DNA of 64,000 nt from Parascedosporium putredinis (GCA_949357655.1 CASHTG010000015.1:2790001-2854000), one strand, 5' to 3'; shown: positions 36,873 to 49,117, counted from the first letter of the stretch. The notes: generated from the sequence alone by a model not told the origin. Numbers and translations: made by a program.

Positions 36873-38559
36873 TAGAAAGAAAGAAAGACAGGGTTTGGCC
36901 ACGCTCATCCTCTTCTTCTTCGTTGTTCGGAAGCTGCCCTTTTTCTTTCTTTTTCTTCTTCGACACAGATTCCTTTTTATAGCTATGTTCTTTTTCTTTT
37001 GGCGTCTTTTGGCGTCTTTGCTTTTGAGTGGGGGATCTTTGCTGAGCGATAGGACCCCTGTTTTAAGGATCTTGATCATCTTCCATCTCAATGTCTTGAC
37101 GACGCCTCTTACGGAGGACTCGGCGAATCACCCTTGGACCGGAGTTAACCGCACACACACTGTGGGCGTCTTCCCTTTCTGCACCAGGATCAGTGCCACC
37201 TTCAGGAGGAGAGCACTTGATAGAAGCTTGCCACTAGGGAGATGTTGGTTGTTGGCGTAGCATCGCGATGGCCGGTCACCAAGGCTAGGTTCGCTAGTAA
37301 CCAACCCAAGAGAAGATTCTCTCTCTCTCTTTCATCACATCCATGATTCCGAGACTGTCGCCAAGGGAGCGGAAGATGTTTCCACGGATTATCAAAGACC
37401 AAGAGCTTGTGAGGCGACCCGCTAGGTGCATCAAGTGTTCCGTCTCCCTGAAAGGGTCTCTGACTCGGCACTTCCTATTTTATGTGTGCCATCTCGGTTC
37501 TAGCTTCCATCGGAATACCTCGGCACCGCCACTTTTGACGTCGCCGTTGCTCGTGGGGAAGCTCATAATTCCTGCTCCTCGAATATGGCGTCCGCTCTGT
37601 CATAGAACTACGCTGAATGCTGGGTACATGTGGGTAAGACGGCCACTCTTAAGGCCATTAAGCTTATTATCAGGCTTGTATCGTAATCTGATGGGGTTTG
37701 GATGGCGGCGCTAGTCTGCCTGTTTGTCGCGCCATCTACCGCGGTGTTGTCTCGGATAAGCCCTTCTATGGGGACTGCTTGAGCACTGGACCGGGAAGTC
37801 GGTTTCTTACTTGAGTTGGGATAGGCGGGACAGCGTGCGTCTTCGGATGCTTAGTGAAGATGCTAGTTCTGCATGTCCTCGTACATATCCAGAATGCATC
37901 CAACCACAAGGGTACTATCTTGTCGCAACGGAGCCAGGCAGATCTTGGCGCGGTGAGGTGCCGCTCGGAAGGAAGCAATGACTCTGAGCTGTTTCTCAAA
38001 AACAATCAGGAGGAAGTGCTTCGCAGGACGGATAAGGCGCGACAACAGCCATCTCAAGCAGTCGTGTGGGTACATGTACGCCGAGATGGGCGTGCTTTGA
38101 GCAAGAATAAGGAGAGAAGGCACCAGGTCATTAGCTTAGGTCGAAATTTAGGATTCAATCTTACCGCCAATTCCTCTTTTGTGCTAGTCGATGAACCACC
38201 TATTACTCTTTCCATCCATGTTGGGGTGGCCAGTCTCAGTTTGCTACTGAGGTATATTGGAAGGGATAAAATAAAATTTAAAAAAAAAAAGAAAGAAAAG
38301 AAAGGGCAAAGAAAGGGGTGGACAAGAACCGAAGGCGCCTACGAGCCGTCATACGGGTTGGATTGGTGATGCTTCACAGTCCTACTCAATGGACTCACAT
38401 TGGACGACATCGCCTAACCCGTCCGCCGTGTTTGATATAGAAGGAGGTGTCTCGTGCGGCGGCTCAGTCGTGGGTGCTACCTTCTTCGGGATATGCGTCG
38501 ATATGGCATATCGATATCTGAGAGGCCCATAGATGGAGACATCTAGACCTGGGTTCGAC

Positions 38560-40000
38560 TGTGGTCGGTTCAATTGAATCATTGATGGATCTATTGTTAC
38601 CTCTTGACCAAGAAGAAGGCTTGTGTAGGGCCGCCGGTGAGTTTATGCTTATTTTAGGGGCCATCGTCACCGACTAGCGCTTCCATCACGGCAGCAAAGT
38701 GACTGATCAATTAGTATTTGCATTGATCCATTAGATCCATCTATTCCATCGATGTCTCGCTAGCTACCTAGTTCCGCCCTTCACTGACGTCGGCACGCTC
38801 TAATCACGGTTGGATACCTAGGAAAGCGCATCCTTCTAGCTTCTAGCTTCTCTCCTATTTCCTTCTCGCCCTGACACCCCATCTCTGCCATTTCGGCAAA
38901 TCTCTTGGTCGCACATTACCTTGATCCAACCCCAAACGGGTGAGTTTTCTCACAGCCAGATCATACCCGAGGGTTGCAATGCACAAGAAGCAGAGGAGAT
39001 ACCAGCACGAGGAGGCACCGGGATATGACGGGCCACTCGACCCTTCCCGAATGGATCCATTGTGACGGAATGCGGGAAGGAGAGGCTAAGTACACTGCCA
39101 CAACCTTTGCCCCTTGAGTTTGGGACGGACCAAGAAGACAGGAAGGAGTAATCGAGGGAGAGAAAGAGCAGAGCGAGTGCAGAGAGAGGGTGTAAAAGGG
39201 AAGGCAGGACGGGGGCAAGCTAAGGAATATGGTGCGCGGGCAGCTATATCGGGAGTGGCGAGAAGACGCGGTAAAAACCTCACCACCAAGATCTGGCAAT
39301 CAACATTCCATTTCCATGGCGATGTCCGACGTCGATAAGGGGAAATCGAGTAGAAAACCGAATCGGGACGGGAGTTAGACACCGATCTATCCTGGGGAGG
39401 GGACTTCAACGTATAGAGATGATTGACATCCGCAGGTGTAGATTGGGGCATGGCTGATATAGTATTTTATATTGGCTTTAATATCCTTATACCCGGTGCC
39501 CAGCCAATTAGTCTGGGAATTCCAACGTGTTCTCCAAACATCCGCGCAAGCAGGCACTCAACGGATGAATGCGGTTGGCTGCGGCTCCCCAATCTGCTCG
39601 CCGCGGTGGAAGTGCAATGCTGCCATTCAATGATGTGGGCTAAAATGCCCAAGCTACAAATGGATCAATTGAGCAATGGATGGACGGACCCATCGATATG
39701 TCGCTGCTGTCACAAAATGTGGAATGGTCAATATCAGTGTAGGCGATGGGCAGTGCTCGTAGATCAACCGGATTGGTCGATCAAATGCGTCCATTGATCA
39801 CATATCGATCATATTGACAATGCAATGGATCCATGAATGTACACCGGATGTAGATATGGGCACGAGAATAGATCAGGCTCGAGATGTGCCAGCGTCCTCC
39901 ATGGATATTTCAGGCAATGGACTAACTCTATTGATCTATGGGCGGATGGATCCATCCCTTGATCTATACCAATGCAATGGATAATAACATCAGCCACACC
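38560..40000. repeat. cluster of degenerate ATTGATCCAT-like words
   Basis: GATCCAT, ATTGATC, CAATGGAT and ATCGAT words recur at irregular spacing on both strands. Examples lie at about 38724-38750, 39050, 39660, 39775-39835 and 39930-39980. There is no fixed period and no flanking inverted or direct repeats. A similar patch lies at 4860-5310 and a small one at the right end of the window. Confidence 0.5.
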
Positions 40001-41949
40001 AGACACATCAGACACACGAATGGAAATGGCCCCCCTCTCTCTTCCTCTTCCTCCCCTCCCGCCCCGCCCCGCCGTGCACTTGCGCACTCACGCACCGCTC
40101 ACTTACACCCTCTGACGCAGGGCGGCCCTGTCTTTCCTCAACGGAAAGCGTCCCACCTGGAATATCACGACCATCTATTGAAATATATAGACCTTGTCTA
40201 TTCTTAGAAAATACCAAGGCCGACGTTTTCATGCATCGGCGTCCCTTGATTGACATGGGTGATAACACCCGTTCCTGGAAATTCCTTTCTCAAAGGCCCT
40301 GTATAGTGTAAATCCACGTTCCCACCCAACCCCCGGACATGCCGCTTCCGCGCAGTTGCGAAGGGGAGAGACGTCGAGTATATGGGCGAGCCCCCGTCGC
40401 TCGCTTTCCTCCCGCCTCCAATGTAGTTTGGCGTCCTTGGCTCCAAGACCACGAGGGCATCACGACGTATAGTGGGTGGCCAGAGTTGGCCATGACCTCC
40501 AGGACATCCCTCCCCCATTGTCACCGCGACCCTTTTCAACTCTGCCTACTACCATCAATGTTGTCTTTTTTGATGAAGCTCAGAATATTGGCTCAGATAC
40601 GACGTCCCATTCGCTACCTAGAATAAAGGGTAAATACAGATTGTGGTTCTAGAAGCAGAGATCATGCCCAAGAACAGAAGAGGTCGAAAAGAGAGCATCT
40701 TGAATATAACGAAAAGGTGAGCTCTACAGAGGTTTCCTCTATCCTTTTCACTGTACTCAGATCTTCCGCTTCCTCTTTATCCTCTCCTTAGTTTGTTGTC
40801 TATACAGTAGGCGTCCCGCGCCCTCCTCTACCCATTGTTTTTCTCCTTCTCCCTTTTCTTTTTTTTTATCTTTTTCTTTTCAAGCCTAGCCTAGGAAGAT
40901 ATATAGTAGAGACGGAGAACGGATTGCCTGAACCTAATCTTGTCACATCACCCGGCTGCAAACCAGGGTCACGGATCCCTTGATGTGGACCGTAGCGGAA
41001 AGGAGAGGGTGACACCATCTATCTGCATATGCAGATCCTGTAGACGGAGGGAGGCCAGTCGGCGTCCGTACCAGTCGAAGCAAGTGTGGAAGCAGAAGCA
41101 GAAGCAAAAGCTACGGTACTACTACGACCTAGGCGAGTAAAAGTCTGCATGGCGGACTAGGCAGGGAAGGGGACGGAGAGGGAGTTGAAGTGAAACTCGC
41201 GCACCAATCTTGTGATAAACTTGTTCATCTGCAACGGCCGCAAACCGCAAATCGTCTATTTTTCGCCGCCTCCCTACGAGCTTGTCTTCATTTCCAGAGG
41301 CTGCCCTTGTCTTTTGGGAAGGTGGAGAAGGGGGAGGAGAATTGGATGCTCTCTTTATCCCGGTTACCAGAACGAACCTGGAATCTGGCCACTCCATCTC
41401 CGTGACTCCCATCCCCTTCTCCCCGTCTCCTTTTCTCTCCGGCCAGTGTAGATGGGTCCCGCTCCCCACTTGAGAGTAGATTGAATCTAGGGCCACACCA
41501 TGGCGCGGTAAATCTGGGTGTCCTATGACGCCCCGGGCGGTTTTTTATATACATATTGTTGTTTTCAGTCACCCTATTTCTTGGCTCTCGACGAAGCCAA
41601 GTCTAGAAGTAGCGGGAGTAGCATAAGGGGCTGAAAAGAAAGAATATTAAAAGGACGGCACCGGCCTTCTATGGCGAGGAAACCAGGAGATCACTACGCA
41701 TCGTTTTCTTTTCTTCCAAGGAAGCCGCAAACATCTTCCGAGCGCATCTCCCGGTCTCACTTACTCCACCGTTCTTCTTTTTTCCCTTCTTGCTCGGTGC
41801 CACACCGCATCTCATTTTTATACGCAGCCGAGTCTTGCATTCTTTCCCGACCTTTTCAAAAATAAACCAAGGGCGCGTTTATCTCGCCCGAAGCGCCTTT
41901 TGTTTTCCCTTCCAAGCTTTTATACCTCTGCGTATTTTCCACATTCGAC

Positions 41950-42857
41950 ATGAAGCTTTTGGCGGTAATCGTGGGCGGCGTTGCCCTCTTCTCCGAGGTT
42001 GCTTCTTGCCAGGGCTTCTTCGCCTCGTGCAAATCCAATGTAAGTCTGATCTATCTTACGGCCGTATGAGCTCCTTTAAAAAAGAAAAAGAAAACCCCCG
42101 ACTGTCTTGCGCCTCTCGCGGCGAGATGGCAGGGGCGAGAAGAGAGTAGTGAAGGCTTCTTGTCTTTATATAAAATGAAAAGCCGCACTATCTGGTTCAC
42201 AAAGGAAAATACCAGAGACGGCCAAGGGGAGGATAGTGATGGGTGCGTGCTGACACTAGAACCCTCTCCCTGTGTTTAGTGGTACGTTGAGCGTGGAACC
42301 TCCATCATGTATGCCGAGTGCAGCAACGAGGATGGAGACTTTGTCGAATCCAGGTTGGACTTGAACAAGTGCATCGCCAACGATAACGGCGCTCTATCGG
42401 GCCGAGAAAGGTACGTGTCAGCCCCCGGTGGCCCGCTCCCCTTTCCCACCCCCTTGAGATGAAGTGGCAGACGGGTCTTCATGACTTGTGGTGGTAGCTA
42501 ACTGCCCCCATTTCTTCAACAGGGGTAACTTCTACAACGCCTGCCGGTCGTGTCTCCCGGATACTCTCCTACCCGTTGCCGGTGAAGATGTCGGCTCCGG
42601 AGGACTGGTCCCAAGTCTTCCACCGCAGACCTCCATCTTGACCTGTGCGTGCTCGCAAAAGGATGCGACCGAAGTTCTCAACTCGGACGTTGATCTGGGT
42701 ACGTTTACCCCTTCCCTCTCATGGTGCAATATTTGGATATCTCGTTCACCCGCTTACACACATTCCTTTGGGGGTCTCTATAGACGCCTTTATCGGAAGC
42801 GATGCCGATGGCATTCTGAACTGCTTTGGCCAGTCTGGCGAAGAGGTGGATGAGTAG
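41950..42857 (+). CDS. secreted cyanovirin-N-like (CVNH) protein
   Basis: Four exons, 41950-42039, 42280-42410, 42523-42698 and 42784-42857, join in consistent phases (0, 2, 1) to give 156 residues without any frame break. Donors are GTAAGT, GTACGT and GTACGT. The N-terminus MKLLAVIVGGVALFSEVASC is a signal peptide. The mature part carries CVNH signatures: LDLNKCIANDNGALS, GNFYNACRSC, ILTCACSQ, and a second half with DLDAFIGSDADGILNCF. CVNH domains bind carbohydrate, typically high-mannose glycans. A stretch of about 30 residues between CRSC and ILTC is longer than the usual loop. It is tail-to-tail with the secreted SOD gene. Its natural ligand cannot be inferred from sequence. Confidence 0.88.
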
Positions 42858-44304
42858 GAGCTAGCTCTCTTAGTGGAAGTAGGAGCAGTAGAGAACGTAG
42901 GTAGATATGGGGGTGGTGAGGAGCTTGCTGCTTTTCTCCGACGGCGCATTATTCCGTTGGTTGGCAACAGCCCGTGTATGATACCCACCCATACTTGCCG
43001 GCCGCGACGCAAGAAGGCGAAACACAGCCCGTTGTAAAGGACTAGCCTGGGAAAAAGGAACGGTGCGACACTCAATGGGACTCGAACGGCCTGTCCTCGA
43101 GGGGGTGGGGGTGGGGAGCAGGGACTAGTGGGAGGGAGGCTAACAGCAGAGTGGATCGCCACCGCGCGTGTTCGGAGGCAGGAAGGGCTTCTTGTTTTCT
43201 TTTCTTTCTCTTTCGTACATACTATCTTGAATTTTTAAACCTTTTTATCGTCTTCTTCCTTTTTCCAATCTGTGATTTATACCAATCTTGCCTCTCTCAT
43301 TGATGTGTTTCAACGGCCATCTGGGATCGTCTTCTAGCGTGACGGCGACCACGACCTAGTATCACTAGTCTTGGTGGCCGCTCGTTATACTATGGGGGCT
43401 GAAGGGACATGACTTCATCTGGTGGGGTATCCGGAGCCCGCGCCGAAGCCGTCGTTGATCCGGGCCCGGGGCGGGGACAGTGGGAGCCAACCCTCGGAGA
43501 CGCCCGCTCGAGTGCCGTTCACGCTGATAAACACCCATGAAAACCGGAACACCCAAGTCGATTCGCCTTACCCTCCCCCAGCTTGGCCGGCGGGCGTTGG
43601 CAATAAATACGATACATAGAGGGGGTTTGATGCACTCTATAGAAATTCCATGAAGTAATCGGTGCGAACAGATGATACCCCTTCCCAATCAAAAATTCAT
43701 TGATTGTTAGCCGAAATGCCGATCATTGTCACAGTCAGTCATATCTCGCCAACTATTCAAGGAGATTGACCTTGGCAATAATGACGGCGACGATGAGAAT
43801 GAACATTGGAAGGGCAATATCGATCTCACGTACCCGAGGTCGAGGTACACCTGCTTTTTACCACCGACGCTTTACTTGAACCTCGAGAGTTCTGCACCTC
43901 TCAATTAACCCATCCTAAACATAAACATTTCAGGCCGAGTTATCCGTTGTTGAAGCACACTGCCCGACCAACCGACGTATCCGCCATGGTCAATACATGG
44001 ATCCATGTAGATATTAGAAATGCCTTCCAATAGGCAGAGTCTGGGTAAAAATGGATATGGGTGAATTAGGTCATTACATGTACTATGTAGGACTGCAGGG
44101 CTTGACTTCATGGGATCACATCATTGATGGATTCTAGGGCGCTGAAAAAAGAATAGACGATGGCATAGTTTGGAGCATAAGCTTGTGGTAGCATACAATG
44201 TATGTACATAATTAAAAGGGAAAGAAAAAAAAAGACATCATTAGGATTTAAGATCAGTTGTAAAAACACAAGTACACCCCCTCCGTTACAGAGTCTCTCA
44301 CCCA
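42858..44304. other. convergent intergenic region between CVNH and SOD genes
   Basis: It should contain both 3' untranslated regions. I see no open frame with protein character. ATGGATCCAT-like words occur near 43995-44015. Confidence 0.5.
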
Positions 44305-45304
44305 TTAGAGCGCAAAGACTGCCGCAGCCAACGCCGCAATCAAGGATAGGCTCGCCAACGCCGCCGCACTACCCTCGGAAGGATTGGACTCCACTGGCGC
44401 GCTTTCTTCGGGAGAAGGAGTGGAATCACTTCCGTCTGTGGGAGTCCCCGTGTGCTCGGCGTGGTCATCATCGCCGTTGTCTTCGCCCCCGTTGTCACCC
44501 TCGCCATCGGGCTTGTCATCGCCCTCGTCATCGCTCAAGAGCGCAAAGTTGGCACAGGTGATGCGCGTCTTGTTGGCAAAGTGCAGCACGATGCTTCGGT
44601 TGCCGAAAAAGCTCCCAGGGCCCTCCTTGAGGCTTACATATCGGTCGACATACGTATCCTCAAAGGTAGTACCGGAATCCGCGGCGCCGTACTTACCGCT
44701 CAGATCGCCGACCTGGCAGGTAGCCGGCGCCTCCGGGTTGCAGGCTGTAGCCTCGCCACGGATGAAGGGATCGAGATGCGCCAAAGTCTTGGTACAGTTG
44801 CCATCTTCCGGGACGGGGTCGACGTGGAGGTGGTAGCCTACAACTGCATTAGCACACTTCGGCTCGTCTTAGGCTAGGTTCGGCGATAGGGGACGTCCAC
44901 AGGAAGGTAAGACGGCCCCCGTCACTGCAAAAAAAAAAAAAATGGGGAGATGAGCTTACCAAACGGGCCACCCTCCGCTGGGAGGTTCTCGAACTTGACG
45001 TGGAACTCTACGCCACCCTCCACCGTCTTGGCAGTAATGGAACCCTTCACGTTGCCTTCGATGGCGACAGTGCTGAAGGGCTTCTCGGGGAATTCGGCCT
45101 TATAGGTGACATTCTGAGGGTTGTCTTCGACCACAATGGCATCGCCGAGTTCCTATCAAAGACGGCTAGTTAGCTCTAGAACTAGGAATTGGGCGGCGCG
45201 GGATGAGGCAAGTTAGGGGCCAGTCTTACACCAGTCTGGGGCACGTCTTGCGCCTCGGCAACGGTAGCAGCGAGTGCTAGTGCGAGAAGGGATTGATACC
45301 GCAT
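44305..45304 (-). CDS. secreted, GPI-anchored-type Cu superoxide dismutase
   Basis: Exons are 45230-45304, 44960-45152 and 44305-44837. Introns are 45153-45229 (GTAAGA...ATAG) and 44838-44959 (GTAAGC...GTAG), and the second contains an A run. The 266-residue product reads without breaks. The signal peptide is MRYQSLLALALAATVAEA. The SOD domain has the copper His pair in GYHLHVDPVPEDGNC, further metal-site His residues in LAHLDPF and SIVLHF, the Arg in NKTRITCANF, and paired Cys. A long acidic linker (DDEGDDKPDGEGDNGGED and onward) leads to Ser/Thr-rich sequence and a hydrophobic C-terminus typical of a GPI signal. This matches the fungal extracellular Cu-only SOD family (Candida SOD5-like). 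It would convert superoxide to peroxide at the cell surface. Confidence 0.92.
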
Positions 45305-47649
45305 ACTGGGCTAGGTGGAAACTAGGGTATCACTGGCTGTATAAGATTGCGAGGCAAGCAAGCAAAGAGGTGCAGAAGATCTTTGAAAGTAGTGGAAAGT
45401 AGTAGAAAGTAGGTGCAGTGCAATGGGAAACAAGAAACGAACAGGAACACAAGAAGACTTGAGGGGAGGGCCTCACCGACGTATTATAGGTCCCAAGCCC
45501 AGTGTTACCTACATGGTGCTGGTGCTTCTTGCTTATGTTGGGGGCCGGATGTCGGTGGCGGGGCCCAACGCCAAGGGGGGTTACGAAGTAACTGGCTACT
45601 ATATCGCAATAATGATGGGCGACTAAGATTTCCTACGGTGGAAGCTCGAGGTGGTGATCGACGGGGTGTACCCGAGGGTGTGGAGGATCAGAAGCAGCTT
45701 GAGTGCTTCAATCAACCCCTCCCCCGGTCATTCCTCCCTTTCCAATCATCCTTCTTCTGCTAGGTAGATTTTTGCATTCCTTTTGCCTATCTAGATCCAT
45801 GGGCGGCGAGGGGAGTGGCAACTCCGTTTACTCCATGGCTCGATCCTCCCAATTCAGCCCTCTGAGACCCTCTGCGACGAAAAGCCACAAGTCTAGTTTG
45901 AAATCTGAGGGCGCTAGGGCTCGGCGAGCTTCTGGTCTACGCAGGGCCCCATCGTGAGAAAGAAAAAAAAGCTTTGCTTTGCTTTGCGTGAAAGGGCGTG
46001 GGCTTGACGGCCGTGCGTTGTGCAAGCCGAGCTCCGGGGATTAGAGTTGTGGGGAGCTGGAGGTGTGGACATGGATCACGGATTGAAATGAATGCAACTT
46101 GTCGGTTAATGCCCAACGTCATCGTCGACTTCCTCTTGCCTTGCTTCAATCACCTTGACCCAGATTGGTGCAATATATACGAAGCTCGGCACCGGGGCTC
46201 ACCAACCTATGCATCCCCGTGCACTGAGCCCCGTTTGAGTTGCCGACCTGCGACGTGCCTTGCAGGGAGACTAGCTCGCCGAGCCCTTTGGAACGACTGT
46301 CTAATCTATCATTGCTGTGATGGTGGGTGCCAGCAGCAGGTTAAGGTCTAGCCCAGGAAGGGCTCGGCAGGACCTCTAGCCACGAACCGCATTGCGCCCA
46401 GTGCAACGGAGCCGGCATATCAATGCTGCCTTCAATGCTCACCCACCCATCTATCTAGGCTAGCTATTGAAACGGGGATAAAGAGGGGTAGTAGAGTGTG
46501 GCCGTCTCGTAGTTCTCAGCCCTCGATCAACTGGCGAAGGCCGTGAGCGAGCAAGGGGAGGGAAAATTCCTCGGGGAGTTGCAGAGTTGTGCCTCCTTTC
46601 GAAGCGCCGTGGGAGGCTGGCTGTGCTCCCTCGCTTGGCTAGAGCGATGCAGCGTGCTTGCTGACTGGCGATCCGTGAGAATCCTGATGGTTGGACGGCG
46701 AACAATTTTCTTGGGACACGATGGATACCCCTCAATCCTTCCCTGCAGCTCGTGGAAGCGCGGGAATGGGTAATTCCATTGGCTTGGCTTGTTTCAACTC
46801 TAGCCACGGCGGCGCAAAGGAAAACAAACCTACTCGATAGGGCCACGGCTGCCACGAGCCTCATGCTGACACGATGCACTGCGCCAGCTCCTGCTTGAGA
46901 AATTCAGCCGCGGGGAGGTGTGCACTGACCCCGTCGTTTCGTTTCCTATTTGAACGAAGACGGAAATTGACCTGGGCTTGTTGGCCCTGGCTCTGATACC
47001 AACCGATTGCCTCCTTCCGTCCCACAGGCTTGAGAGTCCTGCCGCCTCTCGATTGGAGGACCGCTCCATGAAAGCATCACGATAGTATGTCTTGTGTTGA
47101 AATCTTGGCAGTGGCCAGACAAGACTGCACCGCTTCCAAGTCCTAAATATCGTCTTTTTTTTTTTTTTTTTTTTGCAAAGCAAGGATTGCTTCGAGACCC
47201 AGCGCCGTCGGATGCCGTCTCAATCAAATAAGGACTATTAGTTCTTGCTCCCAAGTGTAATCACGGACTGAGATATCGTGGTGGTAAAAGTAGTGATCAA
47301 CCTGACCTTGTTGGAGCTGGGCTGCAGGGACCTGAACCTTGCTGACATAATACTTTCAGTGGCAGGGCCGCTGTAGCCTGCGAAGACTGAGCTGGGACTA
47401 GTGTGTAGGTTGGCCCAGGCGGGCATAATCACGTGCATGTGATCTTAGATAATCAGACGAGTTTCCTGGATCGAAACAAGGAAGGAGGCCGTGGAGCTAT
47501 GGAAGGAAAGAGCTCTCCGAGAATTATCTACTTGATTTGCTGCTTCGACCTGCACGATACTCGAGACATTTGCGTCACGACCACTGTCGACAAGCGAGGA
47601 CCCTCCTAGCAACCTTTCGCCTCCTTGAAAAGCAACCCTTTGTTTCAAC
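45305..47649. other. divergent intergenic region (SOD and V-ATPase f promoters)
   Basis: This is 2.3 kb between the SOD start (-) and the V-ATPase f start (+). It includes a 20-base T run at 47155-47174. No protein-like frame is seen. Confidence 0.5.
47155..47174 (+). repeat. 20-base T homopolymer
   Basis: An uninterrupted T run in the divergent promoter region. Its true length is uncertain. Confidence 0.85.
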
Positions 47650-48232
47650 ATGAAGGTCGGACTGCTCTGGTTCTCGCAGAGTACCGCTTGGTACTGGTAT
47701 GTTCTGTCCTCCCGCTCTAGGCAGTAGCAAGATCAAATTGAGGCGCCTAGCTTGTCCGCTCTCTATGCATCTTTTACACATCCCTTTCCATTAGAATGTG
47801 AGGGGATATGCTTGAATAAACGGTTCCCTCCACGATAAGCTTCCTTTACTAACAGCTCCCGGTGCGCTTAGCGTGTTTATTTCTGTTTTTGCCGTCATCA
47901 TCCTCGGTGTCATCGCATCTCTGTTCCATTCTGGCCATGAGTCCATGGTAGGCCGTATCGACGACCCGCCTACCGATGCGATACCTGCTGTTGTCTCAAC
48001 AATCTCTGCCGCGATCTTCGTTTACGCTGTATGTACCGGCTACCACGGGCCTTGCCTAGTCGCCCTCGGCGATGAAGACGTCCGCTGTCCTCGGCTACCC
48101 GTGCCTTCTTTATCTCCTCTTGATCAGGTCGGGGCTTGCTAACCTATTTGGACGACTATAGGGGTTTATAGTATTCTGCCTTGGCCAAGTTTATCTGGCA
48201 AAAGGCAAGCTCGGAGGGCAATTGCTTTGTAG
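47650..48232 (+). CDS. V-ATPase Vo subunit f / RNase K-like protein (two frame breaks in last exon)
   Basis: Exons are 47650-47696, 47872-48028 and 48163-48232. Introns are 47697-47871 (GTATGT, TTACTAAC branch point) and 48029-48162 (GTATGT...ATAG). Bridging gives about 91 residues, close to the 85 of yeast YPR170W-B. The protein has two hydrophobic helices around the family motif FHSGHESMVGRIDDP. The second helix leads into a VFC-GQVYLAK block and a short basic tail ending RRAIAL at TAG 48230-48232. Two single bases appear missing in exon 3, near 48181 and near 48203-48205. Without them the tail does not match the family. The subunit sits in the membrane sector of the vacuolar proton pump. 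Such short multi-exon genes are often missed. Confidence 0.82.
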
Positions 48233-49117
48233 AGGATTTACGGTATCAAGCTCCTCGGCGATTGGATTAAGTGGGGTTTTGACGGGGTTCTGGCGTTATT
48301 ACTCTTTGGACTCATCTCAGTGCATCTCTTTTAAATCCTTTGTGGTATGAAATGGGCATCAGTTACGCATGGTAGTCGTTTCCGCTTGTACAGTCACCCT
48401 TTGCCTCAGACTAGCTTGCTGTGCTCTTCTGTTTCTCGTTGCAGTTGTTCACCTGTATAGTTGCAAATTGACGGCATTGCACTTAGGCTTAGGCACGGCC
48501 TTGTGCGGGTGAACCCAAGAGAGCAGATGGCCTACATCTTGGCAACGAAGGCCACCCAGTTCACGGGCAATAATGGAAATCTGATCTCTTTTCAAATCGG
48601 CACTGAACAGTGGTATAATCAACGTGATGTCCCGAGGTACGAGACAGCTCTTTCCACCCTCAAAAGGACGACACTCTACGTTTGAGCCTGCTCGAGCTCG
48701 AAGGCTTCATACAACTAAGTCTCTTTTCGTGGACGGTGATACACAAAAAGCCTTGCATGGTCTAGATGGCATCTTGTACTGCAGCACGGCTAATCACACC
48801 TTGTCGAGGGTCATGGTTGTCCCCGTCTCACGATTAAAGGAACCTAATAATGCTGGGTCGTGGCCAAGGTGAAGAGCACGTCCTGATTTGGAACAGAAAA
48901 AGAGCCCAGTTAACTAGCGGAAAAAACAAGTGCCCATGTACCTTGCCAACCCTCATTCAACACCCAGCCAAACCGATAATAAAGAGAGAAAAATACATCA
49001 GAGAAGTAACACACTGGTTCCCTAGGGCATAGGCATTCGTCTGCCGGAACGTTTCATTGCATCATATCTCATCCGGTGAGTTGCATTGCCCAGGCAGTGG
49101 CGTCAACGGAGAGCCGT
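48233..49117. other. convergent intergenic region
   Basis: This is the 3' flank of the V-ATPase f gene and of the Nhp6 gene. The short open frames have no recognisable features. Confidence 0.5.

Larger units (their letters stand above)
36001..41949. other. gene-free stretch upstream of the CVNH gene
   Basis: No gene is supported. It contains an AAAATA repeat (36844-36872), a CT run (37319-37331), and a 38560-40000 block crowded with GATCCAT/ATTGATC/CAATGGAT words. The last 250 bases before the CVNH start codon are pyrimidine-rich, as is common in strongly expressed fungal promoters and leaders. Confidence 0.45.

Noticed and set aside
37854..38369. 171-codon plus-strand frame
   Set aside because: There is no family resemblance, and its end is a Lys run from an A-rich tract.
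19799..41949. RIP-mutated transposon block or centromere
   Set aside because: The composition is balanced and no AT-rich stretches or transposase or reverse-transcriptase fragments are visible.
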